Origin: Strigamia acuminata
Taxonomy: Eukaryota > Arthropoda > Chilopoda > Geophilomorpha > Linotaeniidae
Assembly (NCBI GenBank): GCA_949358305.1
Contig: OX442314.1
Location: 14,873,060 to 14,937,059 of the forward strand
DNA length: 64,000 nt
Direction: 5' to 3'
Part shown: positions 51,601 through 55,679 of the stretch, one piece after another
How positions within the stretch are numbered: the stretch's first letter is position 1
Layout: every line of letters starts with the position of its first letter
Program-made: the position numbers and the translations under genes
Notes under the pieces: model-generated
Told to the model about the DNA's origin: nothing
Databases searched by the model: none
What the model saw: the letters and a program-made list of their open reading frames with translations, nothing else

Positions 51601-52101
51601 ACAGCCAAAACCTCCGGGGGAATCCACCTTACAAAGTTCAAACACTTAACTCTATCAACCATGAATTTGCTTTGGCACTTTTCGACTACCTCCAAGCCAT
51701 CTTTAAAGCAAGTCCTTGCATGTCTAAGCTCTTGCCACTTGTTTACTCAATACCATTGAAGCTTTGCGCGACTCAATCAATATTTTAGAATAAAATGGAA
51801 ATAGAAATAAATAAAAACACCAAAATTTCGTACCAAATATGAATAAATAACAACCAAATTGGATAAAATAATAATAATACAAAAAAAAATTACCTTTGTG
51901 AGGCACTTGAGCTTTCTTGCGGATTATCAGAAGTTGGCAACTGATCAATGGCTGAAGATTGGCTAATGCTCTCATCGTTATTAGTATCTTCTTGCTTATT
52001 AGTGCTGGTGGCTCCTAGTGAAGGCAACGGTCCAGGTTTGACGGGTTCCATTGGCGTTGCCACCTCTTCAACTGGTGACAGGCATTGTTCAAAAGCAGAT
52101 A
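1882..52101 (-). CDS. EHBP1: EH domain-binding protein 1 (EHBP1), gene span, partial at both ends
   Basis: The coding parts are the separate exons listed below; this entry is the span. Assembled from GT/AG junctions with consistent phases they give about 808 residues. The order is an acidic Ser/Pro linker, a CH domain, a disordered linker with one NPF motif, and a bMERB coiled coil. Identification rests on near-verbatim family signatures: [20 protein letters not shown] at the CH end and [20 protein letters not shown] in bMERB. Family knowledge: EHBP1 binds EHD proteins through NPF, actin through CH, and Rab8/Rab10-type GTPases through bMERB, acting in endocytic recycling and exocytosis. The N-terminal C2 exons and the final bMERB exons are outside the window or not recognised. 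Introns are 50-300 bases in the 3' part and up to 33 kb in the 5' part. Confidence 0.95.
1956..5332 (-). other. EHBP1 intron, 3.4 kb
   Basis: Separates the two bMERB core exons. Mostly AT-rich with GC-richer patches at 3380-3560 and 3650-3900. A purine-rich (GA)n tract lies at 4054-4113 and poly-A patches at 4250-4290. A 160-codon plus-strand open frame starts at 2890 but resembles no protein and has no splice or promoter support. No transposon ends were recognised. Confidence 0.75.
4054..4113. repeat. (GA)n-rich microsatellite
   Basis: Imperfect AGAGA/AGATAG purine tract, ending in a short A run. Confidence 0.85.
5333..5432 (-). CDS. EHBP1: EHBP1 exon: central bMERB helix
   Basis: A 100-base exon with acceptor ATCGTTTAG and donor ATTTT/GTAAGT. 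It encodes (G)[19 protein letters not shown] and then [13 protein letters not shown]. The signature [14 protein letters not shown] matches the family pattern WFxLVNxKNALIRR. The split leucine codon (TT+G) joins the exon at 1882-1955. Confidence 0.96.
5602..5722 (-). CDS. EHBP1: EHBP1 exon: start of the bMERB Rab-binding domain
   Basis: A 121-base exon with acceptor TTTTATTTAAG and donor ACAG/GTAAAT, phase 0 in and phase 1 out. Its 40 codons begin [20 protein letters not shown] and include [16 protein letters not shown]. The QQELEALE...LEKILRK heptad-like pattern is the first helix of the bMERB domain (older name DUF3585), the antiparallel three-helix fold that binds Rab8-family GTPases in EHBP1 and MICAL proteins. 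Confidence 0.95.
5788..5870 (-). CDS. EHBP1: EHBP1 exon: short Pro-rich linker
   Basis: An 83-base exon with acceptor TTATTTCTAG and donor AGAATA/GTGAGT. Two bases complete an Asp codon and 27 codons follow: [20 protein letters not shown], then PEGVDRI. It ends in phase 0. The PTPPSTP run offers proline-directed phosphorylation sites, which is inference. Confidence 0.9.
5935..6070 (-). CDS. EHBP1: EHBP1 exon: linker before bMERB
   Basis: A 136-base exon with acceptor GATTATTGTAG and donor ATAAAG/GTACAA, phase 0 in and phase 1 out. It encodes 45 residues starting [19 protein letters not shown] and containing a predicted helix ([20 protein letters not shown]). The [11 protein letters not shown] segment precedes the bMERB domain as in other EHBP1 proteins. 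Confidence 0.9.
6130..6248 (-). CDS. EHBP1: EHBP1 exon: Asn/Ser-rich linker
   Basis: A 119-base exon with acceptor TTTAATTATTGCAG and donor AATCGG/GTATAA. Two leading bases complete an Asp codon, and 39 codons follow, beginning [19 protein letters not shown] and ending NKNNR in phase 0. The peptide is low-complexity, polar and probably disordered. It connects the two helical parts of the protein. Confidence 0.88.
6433..6474 (-). CDS. EHBP1: Probable 42-base cassette microexon of EHBP1
   Basis: Lies in the 390-base intron between the exons at 6639-6819 and 6130-6248. It has a long pyrimidine tract ending TTTTTTTTAG and donor ATATG/GTGAGC. Its length is 14 codons and it enters and leaves in phase 1, exactly as its neighbours require, so it can be included or skipped without changing the frame. 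Included, it would add an aromatic and basic peptide ([13 protein letters not shown]) in the Ser-rich linker just after SSLTVS. This is a prediction from splice signals and phase only. Confidence 0.5.
6639..6819 (-). CDS. EHBP1: EHBP1 exon: helical segment and Ser/Pro-rich linker
   Basis: A 181-base exon with acceptor TTTTTGTAG and donor CTCAG/GTATAA, phase 0 in and phase 1 out. It starts [20 protein letters not shown] (helical) and then passes into a Gly/Ser/Thr/Pro stretch ending [12 protein letters not shown]. The RKQSSL stretch resembles a basophilic kinase or 14-3-3 site; this is inference. The last base can complete a codon with either the microexon (Gly) or the exon at 6130-6248 (Asp). 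Confidence 0.9.
6881..6985 (-). CDS. EHBP1: EHBP1 exon: basic helical linker
   Basis: A 105-base exon with 35 codons, phase 0 at both ends, acceptor TTTATTTTTAG and donor GCGAG/GTTTGT. It reads [20 protein letters not shown] and continues to EPVRQLSE. The composition (Arg/Lys/Glu/Leu) predicts a helix and continues straight into the [14 protein letters not shown] helix of the next exon. The donor is not optimal (GTTTGT), but the frame and the continuous helix support it. Confidence 0.88.
6986..7245 (-). other. Small EHBP1 intron with homopolymer
   Basis: Between the large linker exon and the 6881-6985 exon. It holds (AAAAT)n-like repeats at 7038-7085 and a 19-20 base A run (T run on the coding strand) at 7202-7221. 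Confidence 0.8.
7246..8232 (-). CDS. EHBP1: EHBP1 large exon: CH-domain end plus disordered linker with NPF motif
   Basis: A 987-base exon with 329 codons, phase 0 at both ends, acceptor TTTCCAATAG and donor CCCAGG/GTGGGT. It opens with [20 protein letters not shown] and [17 protein letters not shown], the C-terminal helices of the CH domain. The remaining ~270 residues are Ser/Thr/Asn/Asp/Glu-rich and probably disordered. They hold basic and acidic clusters, many Ser-Pro/Thr-Pro sites (for example [30 protein letters not shown]), and an NPF motif followed by [12 protein letters not shown] is the known EHD-binding motif of this family. Reading through the donor gives a few more residues into the poly-T intron and then a stop, which supports the chosen donor. 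Confidence 0.93.
7587..7595 (-). other. NPF motif (EHD/EH-domain binding)
   Basis: Codons for Asn-Pro-Phe, in the context [17 protein letters not shown] followed by acidic residues is the preferred ligand of EHD EH domains, and EHBP1 takes its name from this interaction. It is the only NPF in the exons visible here; vertebrate EHBP1 carries several. Confidence 0.8.
8308..8356 (-). CDS. EHBP1: EHBP1 exon: short CH-domain exon
   Basis: A 49-base exon encoding [16 protein letters not shown], with acceptor CTTTTTCAG and donor ACAAAG/GTATGT. One leading base completes the isoleucine of the RPDLI motif from the upstream exon; it ends in phase 0. This is the CH-domain segment between the RPDLI and [10 protein letters not shown] motifs, and its length and place match the family. 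Confidence 0.93.
8357..10652 (-). other. EHBP1 intron inside the CH domain, 2.3 kb
   Basis: Interrupts the CH-domain coding sequence between the RPDL-encoding and DYLSL-encoding exons. It contains a mariner-like MITE (about 9561-9895). GC-richer, motif-dense patches lie at 8480-8720 and 9000-9300, and a 63-codon minus-strand open frame at 10289-10480 has no phase-compatible splice sites. Confidence 0.75.
9561..9895. mobile_element. Mariner-like MITE (~335 bases)
   Basis: Terminal inverted repeats: GCAAAAAGTCTGGTTCACAG at 9570 on the left and, reverse complemented, ACAAAAAGTCTGGTTCACAG ending near 9886 on the right. The right end finishes CCACCCTG followed by TA, i.e. CAGGGTGGACAAAAAG, a typical mariner/Tc1 terminus. 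The outer bases of the left end are diverged. The interior has no transposase. Confidence 0.8.
10653..10825 (-). CDS. EHBP1: EHBP1 exon: N-terminal two thirds of the CH domain
   Basis: A 173-base exon with acceptor TTATTTTTAG and donor CTCAT/GTAAGT, phase 0 in and phase 2 out. It encodes 57 residues beginning [20 protein letters not shown] and containing [20 protein letters not shown]. The Trp-Arg-Asp-Gly-Leu-Ala-Phe core and the following Ile-His and Arg-Pro-Asp-Leu are the hallmark of the single CH domain of the EHBP1/MICAL/spectrin type. In EHBP1 the CH domain associates with actin filaments. The split isoleucine codon (AT+T) joins the exon at 8308-8356. Confidence 0.95.
13914..14371. mobile_element. 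hAT-superfamily non-autonomous element, perfect 8-base TSD
   Basis: A 458-base element starting CAGCGTTTCTCAAACTGGGG and ending so that its reverse complement reads CCAGGGGTTCTCAAACTTTA. This is the classic hAT terminus. It is flanked by identical 8-base duplications GAATAGAA at 13906-13913 and 14372-14379. The interior (14080-14200) is a degenerate run of AAAATCTNCAAAA-type units. No transposase frame. Confidence 0.92.
14395..14585 (+). mobile_element. Probable LTR remnant with primer-binding-site-like junction
   Basis: Abuts the right end of the hAT element. It shows an LTR-like order: TATATAAATG near 14422, AATAAA at about 14431, a GC-richer region, then TCTACACA followed by a TGGCGACCCG stretch resembling a retrotransposon primer-binding site. 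No gag/pol follows, so it is at best a fragment. The family and exact ends are uncertain. Confidence 0.4.
16476..16510. repeat. (TA)n(CA)n microsatellite
   Basis: TATATATATA followed by CACACACA and TGTATAT; low complexity. Confidence 0.85.
17409..17430. repeat. (AAT)n microsatellite
   Basis: About seven uninterrupted AAT units. Confidence 0.85.
17491..17621 (+). repeat. tRNA-like sequence inside inverted repeats (SINE or pseudo-tRNA)
   Basis: A box-like TAGCTCAATTGGTAGAGC (17535-17552) forms a proper tRNA D arm. GGAGTC (17524-17529) and GACTCC (17583-17588) can pair as an acceptor-like stem, and AGTTCAACTGCC (17566-17577) resembles a B box. The A-to-B spacing is only ~14 bases, so there is no room for an anticodon arm and this is not a functional tRNA gene. 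Outside, ATGGTTAGAACGATTCGG (17491-17508) and CCGATTCGTTTTTCAACCAT (17602-17621) are inverted repeats. Confidence 0.5.
18415..18620. promoter_or_regulatory. CpG-rich island within the intron
   Basis: By eye there are about 24 CpG dinucleotides in ~200 bases, including an ACACGCGCGT stretch, GTCGATCGAC and a CACGTG E-box near 18487. The flanks are AT-rich. It lies ~7.6 kb upstream (in gene orientation) of the CH-domain exon and 0.4 kb downstream of the 19015-19105 exon. It could be an internal promoter, an enhancer or an unrecognised exon; a minus-strand open frame (18409-18654) starts with ATG but has no matching splice partner. Confidence 0.3.
19015..19105 (-). CDS. EHBP1: EHBP1 exon: linker just before the CH domain
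   Basis: A 91-base exon with acceptor TTATTATTGCAG and strong donor TAC/GTAAGT. One leading base completes a serine codon with the upstream exon, then 30 codons read [20 protein letters not shown] and end in a Leu/Asn/Lys-rich segment, finishing on a full codon (phase 0). The next exon (CH domain) starts in phase 0, so the frame is kept. The segment is Pro/charge-rich linker with no catalytic or binding motif that I recognise. An 8.2-kb intron follows. Confidence 0.85.
19106..24419 (-). other. First part (3' end) of the 33-kb EHBP1 intron
   Basis: AT-rich. Holds a pogo/Tigger-like MITE (20223-20416), a CTT repeat at 22491-22510 and a GC-richer patch at 22130-22380 with a GGTGGCGCTA word at 22249. 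No exon is supported. Confidence 0.7.
20223..20416. mobile_element. Pogo/Tigger-like MITE (~194 bases)
   Basis: The left end reads CAGTAGGGCATCGATTATCC and the reverse complement of the right end CAGCAGAACGTCGATTAGCC. Both resemble the pogo/Tigger terminus CAGTAGAACCTCGATTATCC. Each end has a second, inner copy of the CGA-TTA-type motif (near 20272 and 20383), as is usual for pogo-like ends. TA follows the right end; the left flank is AT rather than TA. Confidence 0.65.
24420..24540. repeat. AAGAGCCGC-rich repeat with an 18-base perfect palindrome
   Basis: Contains at least four diverged copies of an (A)AT(T)AAGAGCCGC unit (near 24435, 24456, 24475, 24503) and a perfect palindrome TAAGAGCCGCGGCTCTTA at 24505-24522. 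It ends ATACGGTA, the same end motif as the element at 29959-30390. Probably a degraded copy of a TA-inserting element; left end not found. Confidence 0.55.
25467..25692 (-). CDS. Candidate alternative terminal exon of EHBP1
   Basis: A minus-strand open frame inside the 33-kb intron, preceded by a very good acceptor (CCTTCTTTTCTCGTCAG). One leading base would complete a serine codon with the exon at 51894-52101 (phase 2), followed by 74 codons beginning [20 protein letters not shown] and a TAA stop. The peptide resembles nothing I know. If used, it would end the protein before the CH and bMERB domains. No nearby polyadenylation signal was seen; AATAAA occurs only near 25085. Evidence is splice signal, phase and higher GC than the flanks. 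A chance open frame is possible. Confidence 0.25.
26830..27035 (-). CDS. Candidate alternative first coding exon of EHBP1
   Basis: A GC-richer island in AT-rich intron. From the ATG at 27035 the frame is open for 68 codons ([15 protein letters not shown]...) to a strong donor CTCAG/GTAAGA, leaving in phase 2, which is what the exon at 19015-19105 needs. An in-frame TAG lies about 40 bases upstream. The peptide is rich in Trp, Cys and Arg and is not recognised. A competing reading uses an acceptor at 27051 (GCATGCAAG) and a donor at 26951 (ACAAAG/GTAATA). The composition is unusual for a protein, so it may instead be a non-coding regulatory island. Confidence 0.25.
28040..28249. mobile_element. 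Tc1-like MITE with long inverted repeats and TA target site
   Basis: A 210-base element with ~54-base terminal inverted repeats. The left end starts CAGTCGTGGGCAAAAAAAAC and the right end, reverse complemented, CAGTCGTAGCCAAAAAAAAC, and both go on through CAGTTTAGC and AAGTTTATCT or close to it. TA flanks both ends (28038-28039 and 28250-28251). CAGTCGTGG-CAAAA is the usual Tc1-like terminus. No transposase. Confidence 0.92.
29789..29811. repeat. Small inverted repeat GTTGGGT/ACCCAAC
   Basis: Seven-base arms around an eight-base loop, within intron. Confidence 0.6.
29959..30390. mobile_element. TIR element with repeated CCGGCATGCCGG palindromes
   Basis: A 432-base element. Ends: CCGTATTACCTCACATTAAA on the left; the reverse complement of the right end is CCGTATACATTAAGCGGCAT. 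TA flanks each side (29957-29958, 30391-30392). The interior carries five copies of a GGCATGCCG-type palindrome, two near the ends and three inside (about 29981, 30010, 30038, 30302, 30368). No open frame of note. The superfamily is not assigned. Confidence 0.75.
30395..30535. repeat. Partial copy of the dispersed repeat at 37276-37635
   Basis: Shares GGAATTATAT-GCAA-TATTGCAA, GAATGCATTTTGT and GTTTGCA-ATGATA-TACATTT words in related order with the element near 37.3 kb. It abuts the right end of the 29959-30390 element. Confidence 0.45.
30536..34508 (-). other. 33-kb intron segment without a recognised gene
   Basis: GC-richer patches lie at 30780-30990 and 31250-31420. A perfect 20-base palindrome (TAGATCTATATATAGATCTA) sits at 33351-33370. 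A degraded repeat at 34366-34450 has diverged GACCGATAC/CAATACCGATAC words typical of hAT-type remnants. Nothing else is supported. Confidence 0.65.
34509..34942. mobile_element. hAT-superfamily non-autonomous element, perfect 8-base TSD
   Basis: A 434-base element with ends CAGTGTTGTATCTCGTTCAC (left) and, reverse complemented, CAGTTTTGTATCGAAGTTCA (right). It is flanked by identical CACTACGA duplications at 34501-34508 and 34943-34950. The left quarter is dense in GTTCAC/GTGAAC units (about ten by eye), which are sub-terminal repeats typical of hAT transposase binding. A 64-codon open frame (34679-34873) is not recognised as transposase. Confidence 0.92.
34951..37275 (-). other. 33-kb intron segment without a recognised gene
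   Basis: AT-rich. It includes a TGATCC/GGATCA inverted pair at about 35000 and a 27-base A run at 36573-36599. No exon is supported. Confidence 0.65.
36573..36599. repeat. Poly-A tract (27 bases)
   Basis: Uninterrupted A run just after TATATAAT. Confidence 0.9.
37276..37635. mobile_element. Inverted-repeat element with TCCC-ATGGTTCAAAA ends
   Basis: The left end reads TCCCATATGGTTCAAAAATA and the right end, reverse complemented, TCCCTCATGGTTCAAAATTT. The interior is rich in ATTGCAA/TTGTATT words on both strands. A 173-codon minus-strand open frame overlaps it (37222-37743) but looks like a by-product of the repeat. The target duplication is not clear. Related to 30395-30535. Confidence 0.6.
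37636..39951 (-). other. 33-kb intron segment without a recognised gene
   Basis: AT-rich; GC-richer patch at 38770-38920. A TTGGTGGCGC word sits at 39081. Poly-A/T patches at 39425-39485 and 39790-39805. Confidence 0.65.
39952..40267. mobile_element. TIR element carrying a palindromic 20-base minisatellite
   Basis: The outer ends GGGTACGACATAGG (39952-39965) and CCTATGTCGTACCC (40254-40267) are perfect 14-base inverted repeats. Inside, about eight copies of a 20-base unit (CACGAGATCTCGCAAAATCT and variants) run from about 40027 to 40186. Each unit includes a CGAGATCTCG-type palindrome. GATTCCACGAG-like sub-terminal sequences are also inverted (39979 and 40230). The 110-codon open frame through it (residues KISRDLA repeated) comes from the tandem repeat and is not a credible protein. 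Confidence 0.75.
40725..40751. repeat. (CT)n(AT)n microsatellite
   Basis: CTCTCTCTC followed by seven or more AT units. Confidence 0.85.
43333..43340. promoter_or_regulatory. Perfect CRE palindrome TGACGTCA
   Basis: The full cAMP-response element octamer, inside the GC-richer patch at 43200-43400. A further half-site-like TGACGTT occurs at about 43378. CREB/ATF proteins bind this octamer; its use here is inference. Confidence 0.3.
44362..44375. repeat. Poly-C tract (14 bases)
   Basis: Uninterrupted C run. Confidence 0.9.
49457..49497. repeat. C-homopolymer followed by A-homopolymer
   Basis: C runs of 9, 3 and 15 broken by single T, followed directly by 12 A. Length is likely unstable or a sequencing-error hotspot. 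Confidence 0.9.
50878..50996. repeat. Short inverted-repeat element (~119 bases)
   Basis: AGGATTTTACGACGTTTT on the left matches the reverse complement AGGATTTTACGATATTTT of the right end. No target duplication seen. Possibly a small MITE or a structured non-coding sequence. Confidence 0.45.
51000..51893 (-). other. Start (5' end) of the 33-kb intron
   Basis: AT-rich, then a GC-richer patch at 51470-51790 with a 102-codon plus-strand open frame (51480-51788, GTG start) that I do not recognise and that lacks splice or promoter evidence. Confidence 0.6.
51894..52101 (-). CDS. EHBP1: EHBP1 exon: acidic linker between C2 and CH domains
   Basis: A 208-base exon with 68 full codons, acceptor TTTAAG and donor CAAAG/GTAATT. 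It enters in phase 1 and leaves in phase 2. The peptide starts [13 protein letters not shown] and ends in a Ser/Gln-rich, acidic stretch ([20 protein letters not shown]). Low complexity and charge suggest disorder. Its last two bases (AG) join the first base (T) of the exon at 19015-19105 to make a serine codon, which is the main evidence that the two belong together across 33 kb. No domain is recognised here. The acceptor has a weak pyrimidine tract, so the 5' boundary is less sure than the donor. Confidence 0.7.
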
Positions 52102-52430
52102 CTTAAATTTTAAAATATAAAATACACAATTAATTTTTACTATCTTGGAATAGAAATTTGAATAAATAATTCACTAGAAAATTGGCATATTAAAATTTGA
52201 AAAATAATCCCCTAATTATAATCAACAAACTTAATAATTTTGTAAATTTAAGCTCGTTATCCATAGAAAAAGCAAACAAAATAATCTCCAAGAAAAATCT
52301 ACTAGATAAAAGTTTAGCGGTAAATCCATACACGATACTTTGTTCACATTTTCAACAAAAAGGGTTCATCATCATTAAGAGGAATCCCACAAACTGTACA
52401 AATAATTAGACTTTATGAATTTCCATCAGA

Positions 52431-52510
52431 AAATCCTATAAATCCTTTAAAAATCCTATAAATTCATTAGAAATCCAATAAATCCATTCCAAATCCTGTA
52501 AATCTATTTT
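52431..52510. repeat. Four-copy 20-base tandem repeat
   Basis: Units of the form AAATCCTATAAATCCNTTAN repeat in exact 20-base register with a few changes each. Confidence 0.75.
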
Positions 52511-55334
52511 TTAAATGTCGTATAAATTTACCTACTTCTTTTCTTTTAAAATCCATTAAAGAATCCCATAAATAGAGATATCCAAGGCACTTCAGTGAAA
52601 CTACTTCTAGAATTCTAAATCTTCTTCACTTTTTCAAATGAGGACTCCTTTAAACTAGATCATACCATTCCAATGGTCAATCATAACCAAAACCACAACC
52701 AATTTATTTATTCTACTTTAAATTAATTAAGAATACTTATCAGATACATTAAACCAGCCCAATAATTGGATAATCGAAATTTGATACGTATACAACTCAA
52801 GGGGCTTCATCTAACTAGATCAAACCTAAATTTCAGTTTGGTATTGATTCTAAATTGTAAATTTAAAGTTTACATCAAAAGTCTAAAACTTCAGCTCAAC
52901 TGTGTCTGATGTCGATCTACAATTTCATTTATCCTCGAGACTGAGACCACGAGGGAACCAACAAAACAAAAAAATTACATATATAAAAAAGCCGAGTCAT
53001 CCTCAGCCCATACAAACACCAAACACACACAAGCGCGCGCACGCGGCGCAATGGGGACAGAGTTTACTCTTGCATAATGCATGAAACTTACAATTTTTTT
53101 ACACTATAAATTAAATATCGGCTTTAACTTGAAAAGAAAAAATTCAATCTTCAACTTACACAGATCATTGCAGTACAAAATAATTCCCTCAATACAATTA
53201 GCAAATAACAAGGAAGAATTAATGTCGATCATCTGTTGTCAACATCAACTAATTCTGCTAAGTATCCCTATGACACTTCGTCGTCCCAATGCAATTAATG
53301 TTATCACAACAAGCAGTTGGAGACACATGCACGTGAAAAGGTTAATCCTATCACTTCTAAGACAGACAAGGAGCCAATTGGTGTCTCTCATCAAGATAAG
53401 TGCATCATACAACGTGTCAGGCTGTATTTTGACAGTAAACTCACATATCAGTGGCCATCAGGCATTATTATTTTTCTACAAAACAAACACGCTTAATACA
53501 TTAAAACTACACCATATATAAATGATTAATTAATCATTTTTATAAATTTAACATTATTCTATTGTACAAACCATACAAAAGTAAAAAAATCAAATATTTA
53601 TGATATTTCTTTTAAGTAAATTGACATGCCTCGTACAGTTTCCTCATAGGGGTAAACCACGTTAATTACAGCTTCCGAGCCAGGTTGAGTTAATTAACTT
53701 TACTTCCTATGTTTTTTCTACACTCAAAAGAAGTGCTTGGTAAAGATGGGGTGTGCTGAAGTTTCAAAGAAAATAAATTTGCGAAAAAAGGAAAGGGGAA
53801 TTTGCATTCAAATCTCATCACGATGTAAGTAAAGCCTTCACTTGGCAAATTAAGACCATGTCATATGCATTTGAATTAAATGTGTGCCTACTATTTCATA
53901 CATTCATGCATTCTTTATTGAATTAACACATACTTTATTCTTTAAACATTTTATACGACTTGAGGTCAAAGTTGGTTTCAGTATGTACATAATAAAAATT
54001 CCACGTGAAGCCGCACAGAGAGAAGAAGAGGACAAGCATGGCATCTTATTTGTCCCATGATTTAGTACAAAGGTTGTTCCCCATAATAAAATTTGTGATA
54101 CATGACTCTCCAACTTATCTTAGTCTCGTATAAACACAAGTATGAGATGCGGCTCACTGATCCTTTTTACAGCAACACAGGTGTACAAGTATCCACATGG
54201 AAAGCGATCATAATTTATTAGTGCAAAACTCAGTGCACACTCACGTTAATCGTGGATTTAGGGCTTAAATAAACAATATTAAATTGTAATATTGTAAATT
54301 CATGACTCTTCTTTTAAATTCCAGTACTGAGATACGTGCTAGCTCATTCATAAACAACAAACAGCTCCAAGCTGCTTCTTGCATCGCTTCAAAGATCCTC
54401 GCACCCAGCAGCGCAGCTTTAAACTTAAAAACTCGGTCTTTAGAATATTGCTGTTGTAATAACCAGTTTTACTAAAAAGAAAAGAAAAATTGATCCGGTT
54501 AAAGTGCAATTTCATGCCTGTGTATGTTCACTTGTTGTTGTATTTGTACAAGTAAAGAGAAAATCTGAGCAATTGTGCCCCAGAGGCAACGCGGGGCAAC
54601 TCGTTCCATCATAGATGACACTCTGGACATTGGCCCAAGAAGACGGCTACAAACTCTGTCCATTTGCCCCCCACGCACTTTAATCTTGTCCATAAATTGA
54701 ACGCAAGTCCATTTCATCTTCAACTTGAAATTGACCAAACAAGAGCTTGGAGGCATTTTTGCGACTTTAATGAGATCAAATTCTCATTAAACTTCAGATA
54801 AAAACCACATTGAGTAATAAAGTTGATGATACTAGCAGGTAATTAATGTTAGTTAGTGTCAAACTCGGCTGTTTGATTCATGATGCACTGCCTCACTCTT
54901 TTTTTTCCTACTAATTCAAGTTGACACATCGTATATTTGTTCACTACCGACATGTTGAAATTTCATTTTAAATCCAATCAAGAAAGCAAATTGCTAGTTA
55001 CGAGTCAATTGCTTTCTTTTCTTCAATTTCCAATGACGAAATGGAATTTCTTTTAACCTCAGGTGAATCATTTCAAGTAAAATTACATGACTAACAACTT
55101 CAAACCTCATTTAATAAGAACCAATAAAACGCCACCTAAATGTCCATTTAGCTAGTCATGCACAATTGGAATTCTAAAAAACTCAAGACATATTGACATG
55201 TGATTAAACTGTTTGCCGAAAGTACTTTTACCTTACATAAATTTAAAATTAAATGTCTGGAAAATACTAAAATTATACTAGAACGAATCGATAATTTTTC
55301 CCATTTCCATACAGCCGTACTTACAACTCATAAT

Positions 55335-55679
55335 AGGTGCGTTTACGATCGTCAGAGATAAATCACTTATCGACCTGAAGTGACTTAAGTTGCTGACAGG
55401 TTACAGGAAATAACGTCATTTTTGTCATTTTCAGGATAAAATAAATCACCTGCTGCTGTTAGCGACTTATCAATAACAAGTCACAAATTCAGAACTTATC
55501 TGTTTTATCCGGTCTTATCTGATCAGCAAAGGTTGCTGATCGCTACAAAAATTAAATGGCGGCCCAAGAAGTTGCTAGTATATCAATTAGCCACGCAGAA
55601 AAAAAAAGTATCATCATTTGTTTATCACACCAGTCAAAATTTGGCTTATCACTCACGATTGTGAAATGTGAATGCACCT
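55335..55679. mobile_element. MITE with AGGTGC ends and AAT duplication
   Basis: A 345-base element. The left end reads AGGTGCGTTTACGATCGTCA and the right end, reverse complemented, AGGTGCATTCACATTTCACA followed by ATCGTGAG-GATAA as on the left. It is flanked by AAT (55332-55334 and 55680-55682). The inner part is rich in ACTTATC/GATAAGT words on both strands. A 3-base target duplication suggests PIF/Harbinger-like mobilisation; this is not proven. Confidence 0.75.

Noticed and set aside
52431-52510. Coding repeat
   Set aside because: The 20-base unit is not a multiple of three and stops occur in all frames nearby.
53081-53521. 146-codon plus-strand open frame
   Set aside because: Polar/hydrophobic mix without a recognisable domain, no conserved motif and no exon signals.
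54499-54756. C2-domain exon of EHBP1 on the minus strand
   Set aside because: The frame starts with ATG but lacks the expected C2 signatures (for example WTRRNRR or GTVVW-type motifs) and no donor fits phase 1.
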